The position numbers were made by a program, and so were the translations under genes. 15,964 nucleotides of DNA from the NCBI GenBank assembly GCA_910592005.1, contig CAJVPP010002185.1:1-15964 (forward strand), written 5' to 3'. Each line of letters opens with the position of its first letter. Position 1 is the stretch's first letter. The notes beneath the pieces are model-generated. The model was not told the DNA's origin, did no database searches, and was given only the letters and a program-made list of their open reading frames with translations. Positions 9,793 to 15,964 of the stretch are shown piece by piece. Origin of the DNA: Funneliformis mosseae. Taxonomy: Eukaryota > Glomeromycota > Glomeromycetes > Glomerales > Glomeraceae.

Positions 9793-11125
9793 ACCTTTAC
9801 GAGATTATTGAGGTTCGATTGACGTCGGAAGATTTATTCCTCGGAGGATCCCTGGAGTGGGAAAAAAAAAAAAATCCGCGGCGGGTGCAAAATAAATAAA
9901 GAAACGTAAAACAAAATATCAAAGCATGGCGTACGGCATGTATATAATGGTGGTTTACGATGTTTTTTTTTTTTAATGACAAAAATATGCATGCAATCAG
10001 TCCGCTTACAGCCTACAAAAAAAAAAAAAATATATCATCATCATCATTTTATTGATTCGAAATCTTCATTTTCATAGATATGTATGATAAAAAATAATCT
10101 CGGGTTTAAAAAGAAAAAAAAATCAGACAATGATTGTTCCGGAAATGCTGCGGGATATTGTTCTGCTGATAAGCTTTATCTGTCGCATAAAGAATTCGGC
10201 TCGCCAAGAATGTCGTCAGCGTATGCAAGTTTCAAAAGACAATATCAAACATTTCTTGTTTCACGATGACGAAATCGGCGTTAAAATTTGCATCCCGAAT
10301 CAAAGGAGTTCCAGGGCCAAAAGTTTAACGAAACGTATAGCTTTTCGTTTCAAAATTACAACTTTATTCATTATATAATTCTATAAAGGGCTAAATTCTC
10401 AACTGGTAATTTCTCAAACGAGGAATGCTTGTTAGCCATAAATTGATTTATTGTCTGACAAACAATAGATAACTTTGATTCTAGAATATATTTTTTTTTG
10501 ATATGAATTGAGTTATTGGTTACCATCCATTTTCGTACAACCCAAATTCAAAACGTGTCAAGGATGATTTTATCACCTTTGTTTAAAGAATTTGATACTT
10601 TCTTTAATGCATTTAAGCACATAATTGCATTAGATTGCATTATAGGTTAACTTGAAAATCTCAACCGTTAATAAATGACCTAGTTCTTTTTAATTGATAA
10701 AGTAAAAAACATTTTAAGGAAAAGCATTTTTATCTCAAACGAATAAGAATTTCGTGATCTAAGATAAGTATAATATTTAAATTTTTTCTGATGAAATAAC
10801 GTTTATCATGTAAAAAAAAAAAAGATGCATTGTAGATCAATTGATAGGAAAGACTTTTGATTTCAAGGGTTTTTTTTTTTTTTTTTGTACGGAAACTTTT
10901 TTTTTGACACAATATGATTACAAGAATGCAAAAAAAAATATGCATAATGACTCGGTGAATATATTTATTTATATAAGGATCTTCACAAAGTTAGATACAC
11001 CGTGATATCAAAAGGTTATACCTTATTTGCCAAGGATTTTTTTTTTTTTCCCTCTATTTATTATCTTTATTTATCATTTCAATAAAGTTTTTATTTGATA
11101 AGGTAATTTGGTAAGTGGGGAGGTC

Positions 11126-11129
<4 letters not shown>

Positions 11130-11158
<29 letters not shown>
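11130..11158. repeat. Poly-T tract, 29 T
   Basis: An uninterrupted run about 2.8 kb upstream of the HMG gene start. In fungi such poly(dA:dT) tracts generally disfavour nucleosomes. The length may be affected by sequencing error. Confidence 0.85.
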
Positions 11159-11162
<4 letters not shown>

Positions 11163-11168
11163 AAAGAA
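11159..11168 (-). promoter_or_regulatory. Possible HMG-protein (TR-box-like) site
   Basis: AAACAAAGAA on the plus strand is the reverse complement of TTCTTTGTTT, which fits the fission-yeast Ste11 TR-box TTCTTTGTTY. It directly abuts the 29-T tract. Autoregulation by HMG factors is known for Ste11. One such match in an AT-rich region can easily arise by chance, and an identical 10-mer sits in the pseudogene near 702. Confidence 0.2.
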
Positions 11169-11716
11169 TTTTAAACTAGGTAATTTTTTTTTTGTTATTG
11201 TTGTTTATGGAAAATTTTCAAGATTATCATGACATTGCAAATTTTCATTTGTTGAGAAATTTTTTTTTTTTTTCATTTTGCGTAATTGGGAAAATCAATT
11301 TTAATGAACATTTTTCCCTTATCCTACAAATCAAAAAATTTAAAAAGATTCTTATTTCAACGCCCAAAATTAATACTTTCGTTTTTTTGGAGTTTATCCC
11401 CCGAATCCCTTTCCATGTTTTTTGATCTTATCAATGAATGGTCGGGAAAACTCTCTTTGAGAGGATAAGGAAAGGAGGCGTAAGATGCCAATGCACGGAG
11501 TGAAAATTTTCTCTTTCTTTTGATTGGAAATGATGTGATAGCCATATGGGCATGAGAACATTTAAAAAAAAAAAATAGCATGAGAATGTGGTAAATCACA
11601 TATCAACAACTTCGATATTCTTTGTAGTTGCGAAAATTGAACTAGTTTAGGAACTTTATTTTAATCGTTTAATAAAGAATTAAAACATCACAATTGTAAG
11701 CAGCTTCCCTTTTTTT

Positions 11717-11732
11717 TATATACATGTATATA
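11717..11732. repeat. 16 bp perfect palindrome
   Basis: TATATACA is followed directly by its reverse complement. AT-rich alternating sequence makes chance occurrence likely, although the central ACATGT is less trivial. Confidence 0.5.
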
Positions 11733-12638
11733 CGGTACATGCGTAATTATGCCCATGCATACGCCCACGATGTAAAAGCAATTGCATTTGATTTTCAATT
11801 AAAAAAAAAATTACCTAATCTTGGTTATAATTCATAATTATCTTTTTTTTTTTTAACAAAAAAAAAGAGCAAATATAGAAGGTATCATACAATGAATGAC
11901 CATATTGAGAAGAGGCCAATTCCGTTTCGATAAACCTGACATCTTTTTTGTGGTGCCTAAAAAAAAAAAAATAAATAAACCACCACATTGATTTCTTCAA
12001 CGGACATTAATTAAAATTCGTTCCCGTACCTTTTTTTATGCTCCCCCTTTTTTTTTATGTTTCCTACCAGGGTTGGAAGAGAGCACGAATATACAAACTC
12101 GCAACGGATGCGGAGGAAATTAAAAAAATCTGAGTGACAATAAATAATAAACGAGAATTTACGCGGATAAACGAATTTCGAATGTTCGCTTTCTTTTTCC
12201 CGGTTTATATTGAGCAATCTTTACCGACCAATCAGGTTTAACGTCAAAAAAAAAAGGGGGGGTTCAAAAAATCGACGAGCTTAGTAACCAAACAATTGTG
12301 ATTCTTTACGTTAGCTAATCGTGTTAAAAAAAAAAGAAATAATTAAAAATCAAAACAAACAAGTTGACAAATAAGGCTCAAAAAAAAAAAAAAAAACGTT
12401 TTGGCCTGGCCATTTGCCCTGTTGACATGCGATCGGGATCATATGATTTCTATGGGGTCTCGTTTTTAATTACATTTTTCCTAAATCCCCAAAAAATCTT
12501 AGGTATGGGTGTACCGAAATAATAATACAAACAAACATTTGAACATTTGACAGTTTTTTTTTAAAACATGGGTGTCTCAGCCACACATAGTTATTTCGTC
12601 ATTTTGTTTAAGGATGTGCATTTTGAATTTTTTTGAAT

Positions 12639-12640
<2 letters not shown>

Positions 12641-12669
<29 letters not shown>
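12641..12669. repeat. Poly-T tract, 29 T
   Basis: A second run of exactly the same length and orientation as the one at 11130, about 1.3 kb upstream of the HMG gene start. Confidence 0.85.
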
Positions 12670-13460
12670 CCAAAAACCAGTTGAAGGTTAAAAACAATTC
12701 ATGCATGACCCAATGAGCATGCATGTAAGAATTTTTTAATTATTAATTTTCAAGAGATAAAATTAATACATACATAAAGAAAAAGAAAGTAGGACAGGAT
12801 TTGCGAAATAAAGCGATTATTAATTAAGAATAAGGAAGGCGAGAACAAGAACAAGGGGAGAACAAGGTGAATATTCAGACCAAAACGAATTTCGAAATTG
12901 CAATCGTAACCGCCGTTGCAAAATTGCTTTATCACCAGAAATTATTTTCATTAAACGAGCTCTTTTTTTTTTCGTGTTCAAAATGCGAGGAAAAACATGA
13001 GAAGCCTTTCAAAAAATCAAAAGAAAAAAATCAAATTCAAAGAAAAAAAGGGAATTCAACAACGACCTTTAACATCACTTTAATTATCATGATGAACATT
13101 GTACATGGCCTCGGTACCACAATTAAGTGAGAATGTTCATTGTATGCTATTATTTGTTATGCTCGTGCCTTATTAAACGAATTCTTTTTTTTAAAAATAA
13201 TAAAAAAACTTAATATATATATAATAATTATTAATATTTATGTTTATGGGATCGCTTTCGCTTAACGATAGCCTCGATTGCATCTGGTTAATATATTCTA
13301 TTAAGAAGTTTATTGGTTTCCTCGTTTATGACTTTTGAATTTTTAAATAATCGTTAATTATTCGAGGAGAGTAAATAAATGAAAATGGGACCTGGGCCCA
13401 TAAATAGAGTTGGCGGAAAAAATATTCGAGGTTGGTTTACCTAATGAGTGATGAATAAGA

Positions 13461-13484
13461 GAATATTAGAATATTAGAATATTA
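13461..13484. repeat. Three tandem 8 bp units
   Basis: GAATATTA is repeated three times without mismatch, about 470 bp upstream of the HMG gene. It could be a local slippage product or a small cluster of AT-hook or TF sites. Confidence 0.7.
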
Positions 13485-13580
13485 GGTTATCAGTTTTTTT
13501 TTTGTTGCATAGAAAATTAAAAAGCTTCCCATGGAAATGAATATTCAATAAAGCAAGTATCCAACATTCGCAAAAGGGCA

Positions 13581-13604
13581 TTTTTTTTTTTTTTTTTTTT
13601 TTTT
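13581..13604. repeat. Poly-T tract, 24 T
   Basis: This is the nearest long T-run to the HMG gene start, about 350 bp upstream. Together with the tracts at 11130 and 12641 it forms a same-strand series. Confidence 0.85.
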
Positions 13605-13740
13605 CATATAAATTATTTATTTTATTTTTTTATGTAAATAATATAAACTCACTGATGATTAATAGAAGTAAAAATGTATAGTACTGTAAAATTTTATATT
13701 GTAATTATTTATGTGTGTGTACACTAAAATTATTATATAA

Positions 13741-13922
13741 GGTCTTGAAAAAAAAAAAAGGTGGAAAAAAAAAATTTTTTTCAAATTTATAAAAAAAAAA
13801 AAAATCCATCTTTTTTCAAAAAAAAAAAAAAAGTTCATTATTACTTTATTCCTTAGCATTATCTAAATAAATTTTTTTTAACAAAAGCAAATTTTTTTTT
13901 TTTTATATAAAAAAAAAAAAAA
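13741..13922 (+). promoter_or_regulatory. Homopolymer-dominated proximal promoter with TATA-like palindrome
   Basis: The block alternates A-runs and T-runs and ends in T13-ATAT-A14. The 30 bases 13892-13921 form a perfect palindrome, T13-ATAT-A13, ending 28 bases before the ATG at 13950. TATATAAA at 13904-13911 is a TATA-box-like element at its centre. If it acts as a classical TATA box, the leader would be only about ten to twenty bases. If transcription starts farther upstream, the palindrome would fold into a hairpin in the 5' UTR. A in-frame TAA at 13908 precedes the start codon. Confidence 0.45.
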
Positions 13923-13949
13923 TTTCCATTCGAGAAAAAATCAAGCAAT

Positions 13950-15272
13950 ATGTCAACTGTTGTTATTCGACCAGGTGGCCCTACCGAGCCTCAATACCTT
14001 CCAGCAAGAAATTATCCTGTTAGACAAATGCAAATGTATCAACAACAACAACAACAACAACAACAACAGCATCATCATCATCAATCCCTTCACCACCTTC
14101 CCACTCCCCATTTAAATACATCATTAAATAACAATTACTTACAACAATCAAATCATTGTAAACCCGAATCCTTTGAATCCTTTCCTGAGCAACCTCTCCA
14201 ACAACCGGCTCCTCTCCCAAAGAGTATTAACAATCATAATATCAATAACAATTCGGCTCAGACAAATAACGTCACACCACATTTCGAATATGTCTCGTAT
14301 GATAGAGTTCAAGATCTTTATGAACAAAGAAAAGGACATTTTTATTTCATTCCCGAAGGATTCGAACCCGTTCTAGTTCCTAATGATTCTAAAGCTCAAA
14401 CCGTGACGAATCTATTGGAAACCTCAAAACCCGTTTCCACGGCTCCAAATGTCTCACGAATGCTTCCAGATACTGACGTCCGTCTACCATCCTTTGCCTT
14501 ACCTTGCGGCGTTTCCGGGCCATCTAAGAAAGAATCCACCCCCAATGGGAAAATTCCTAAAGTGAAGAAACCACCGAGACCACCAAACGCATTCATCCTT
14601 TACAGACGAGCGAAGCAACCGACCATCGTTGCACAGCACCAAGGCATCACAAATAACGAGGTTTCCAAAGAGATTGGCAAGTTGTGGCACAGCGAGCCGA
14701 TGGAAGTTCGTCTTAAATTCCAAAAGATGGCCGAAGCAGCTAAAGAAGAGCACATGAAGAAATACCCAGAATACCGATATCGTCCAAGAAGACCACAGGA
14801 GAGGAAACGCCGCGTTAATACACGTGATTCAGCCAGCCGAAGGTCATCCACCCCGGTTTTACCTCATCACCTAACGACGTCCATGTCCGAAAATCCCGAA
14901 TACATCCCAAGACGGGTTTCTTCAATATCTAGCGATGGGGGTGATAATGGATATAATGCAAGTCCTTCAGTATCAACGATATCAAATCAACCGATTTATT
15001 ACGCAAACTCGGAAATCAATTCACCATCGGATAATTATGACAATTCATCCATGCCACCACCACCACCACCACCACATTTCACCTCATATTCGCAACAATC
15101 AATGAATGATTATACAGTTTTTGAACCTCAGCCACACAACATCTCGGAGGACGGAATCGAATTTACCGATTTTGAAGATTATAACGATTATAATCAACAA
15201 ATCGTCTCCATAATGGGTTCGGCGAATCATCATTATCATCCTCACCAGTACATGACCAAGAATGGTTATTAA
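13950..15272 (+). CDS. HMG-box (MATA/Ste11-type) transcription factor
   Basis: A single uninterrupted frame of 440 codons, probably a nuclear sequence-specific DNA-binding regulator. The HMG box spans about residues 208-278. It begins RPPNAFILYRR, with N213 and the helix-1 hydrophobics F215, I216 and L217. It continues through NNEVSKEIGKLW (W246) and ends KYPEYRYRPRR, the usual three-helix signature of the fungal MATA-HMG class, followed by a basic nuclear-localisation-like stretch (278-288). Outside the box there is little fold: Q10 at 31-40, H4 at 41-44, Asn-rich 93-108, P7 at 369-375, a Ser-rich 295-345 and an acidic 399-411. An ordered-looking island at about 111-145 (HFEYVSYDRVQDLYEQR...FYFIPEGFEPVLVP) is unidentified. 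The ATG at 13950 is the first after an in-frame TAA at 13908 and has A at -3. It could govern mating, development or stress; the sequence does not say which. There is no sign of a mating-type locus around it. Confidence 0.93.
   Translation: MSTVVIRPGGPTEPQYLPARNYPVRQMQMYQQQQQQQQQQHHHHQSLHHLPTPHLNTSLNNNYLQQSNHCKPESFESFPEQPLQQPAPLPKSINNHNINNNSAQTNNVTPHFEYVSYDRVQDLYEQRKGHFYFIPEGFEPVLVPNDSKAQTVTNLLETSKPVSTAPNVSRMLPDTDVRLPSFALPCGVSGPSKKESTPNGKIPKVKKPPRPPNAFILYRRAKQPTIVAQHQGITNNEVSKEIGKLWHSEPMEVRLKFQKMAEAAKEEHMKKYPEYRYRPRRPQERKRRVNTRDSASRRSSTPVLPHHLTTSMSENPEYIPRRVSSISSDGGDNGYNASPSVSTISNQPIYYANSEINSPSDNYDNSSMPPPPPPPHFTSYSQQSMNDYTVFEPQPHNISEDGIEFTDFEDYNDYNQQIVSIMGSANHHYHPHQYMTKNGY
14040..14081 (+). 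repeat. CAA/CAT trinucleotide tract encoding Q10-H4
   Basis: Nine CAA codons and one CAG are followed by four CAT codons. The tract is nearly pure at DNA level, so its length is likely to vary among strains or nuclei through slippage. Such tracts often modulate activation domains. Confidence 0.9.
15054..15074 (+). repeat. CCA tract encoding seven prolines
   Basis: Seven identical CCA codons lie in the C-terminal disordered region of the HMG protein. The tract is slippage-prone and might bind SH3 or WW partners; nothing in the window tests this. Confidence 0.85.
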
Positions 15273-15964
15273 TTTTAAAAACAATTCAACACGTTATCTA
15301 TTGTCCTCTCCTTTCCTTCCTCTTTGCGCCTTTTGGCGTTGTCATCTAGAAAATTCGTTGTTTACGCCGATTCCTAGATAGATTTATTTATGTCGTCAAT
15401 ATATTTATCGCGTATTTGTAATATTATATCGATAAAAAAAATTATATATCGTGATTTTTTATCATTCAGTTTTGTCACATATACTTTTTTGTTTTCCTCC
15501 GTCTTTTCGCCGAGACGTTCGACAATTTATCTTTTCATTATTTCGATTGATTTTCTCGTATCACCGCTTTTAAAAAAAAATTAACATCTCTACGTATTCT
15601 TTATAATTTAAGGTAAAGTTACAAATTAAAAAAACTTGTATTCTTTTAATGTAATTTTCCAACCAAATTTGGCTTACAAATTTCCCAACACAGATCAAAA
15701 GATTAAGCGTTTTTGACGTGCAGTTTATAATATGGAGAGATTTTCTTGAAAAAACAAAAAAAAAATTTAAATAATATTATATTATTTTAAAAAAAAAAAA
15801 AAATTTATGACATGATTATATATTTCTTTCCCCTTCCTAATAATCAAAAACCACTCATTTTTATAACTTACGCTTTCATTTCCCAATCGATTTACTGAAA
15901 AAAAAAAAAAATTATAATGCCCTCTTTCTATACCCTTTAATTATATTTACAGATAAAATATATA
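15273..15964 (+). other. 3' flank of the HMG gene
   Basis: The flank holds a pyrimidine-rich stretch (about 15301-15325), a short hairpin CGCC-TTTT-GGCG (15327-15338) and AT-rich DNA with A15 at 15789-15803 and A14 at 15898-15911. I see no canonical AATAAA close to the stop codon; ATTTAT-type motifs near 15380 might serve 3'-end formation. The open frame at 15390-15584 is hydrophobic low-complexity and is not called. Confidence 0.45.

Larger units (their letters stand above)
8508..9899. other. Intergenic region with a relatively GC-rich island
   Basis: Around 8820-9080 and 9710-9860 the base composition is visibly less AT-rich and CpG is common. The minus strand has an 88-codon open frame (8813-9079) that starts MNNGMSKSGWAVMRDE and is free of homopolymers. 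I recognise no domain in it, and neighbouring minus-strand frames (9105-9287 and 8508-8747) do not join it through clear splice sites. It might be a small lineage-specific gene, an exon or regulatory DNA, so I do not call it a CDS. Two hairpins lie in this stretch and are listed separately. Confidence 0.4.
9900..13460. other. Gene-free intergenic region rich in homopolymers, part 2
   Basis: Many stops and short frames, and no domain was recognised on either strand. Long tracts are A14 at 10017-10030, T17 at 10870-10886, T29 at 11130-11158, A17 at 12380-12396 and T29 at 12641-12669. There are also a 16 bp palindrome at 11717 and one match to an HMG-protein target site at 11159. The layout fits an extended nucleosome-poor regulatory region for the downstream transcription factor gene, but this is an inference. 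Confidence 0.5.

Noticed and set aside
10084..10378. Two overlapping plus-strand frames of 61 and 82 codons
   Set aside because: Varied amino acid content, but no recognised domain and no neighbouring exons; not enough for a gene call.
14020..14220. Minus-strand frame with a poly-valine stretch
   Set aside because: It is the antisense shadow of the CAA/CAT repeat of the HMG gene.
14148..14851. Other open frames overlapping the HMG gene on both strands
   Set aside because: They are shadows of the real reading frame; none has a recognisable domain.
13950..15272. HMG gene considered as a mating-type locus gene
   Set aside because: The box is of the MATA class, but no partner genes (such as a helicase or triose-phosphate transporter flank) or homeodomain genes are present, and such HMG genes can be numerous in these fungi.

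Overview
The window looks like nuclear DNA of an early-diverging, very AT-rich fungus. An arbuscular mycorrhizal fungus (Glomeromycotina, Rhizophagus-like) fits best. The reasons are extreme AT content, dense poly-A/poly-T tracts, short GT...AG introns, a single-exon gene for a MATA-type HMG-box transcription factor, and a decayed copy of a repeat-family protein that I recall as abundant in Rhizophagus. No database search was possible, so the taxonomic call is an inference.

Layout. Positions 1-4775 are a decayed compartment: extremely AT-rich, with only ten CpG dinucleotides counted by eye. It contains one recognisable relic, a transposase-like pseudogene (about 693-2954, plus strand) with three intron-like gaps, many stops and several frameshifts. 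Downstream of it lie a 3 x 34 bp tandem repeat and a perfect 28 bp palindrome. At about 4776 the sequence changes abruptly: CpG reappears and long homopolymer tracts begin.

Positions 4776-13949 (about 9.2 kb) hold no gene that I can support. They contain poly-A/poly-T tracts (up to 29 T, twice), microsatellites, a few perfect hairpins and a TATA-like element inside a 30 bp palindrome just before the only intact gene. That gene (13950-15272, plus strand, 440 codons, no intron) encodes an HMG-box DNA-binding protein with polyQ, polyH and polyP tracts. Positions 15273-15964 are its 3' flank.

How the parts relate. The sequence shows no operon or pathway. The plausible story is a transcriptional regulator with a very long gene-free upstream region that abuts a silenced, mutated transposon-rich block. 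The most interesting signals are the apparent G-to-A/C-to-T decay of the relic (repeated Trp-to-TAG changes and loss of candidate catalytic and zinc residues), the sharp compartment boundary, the repeat-palindrome module, and the palindromic homopolymer element at the HMG gene start.
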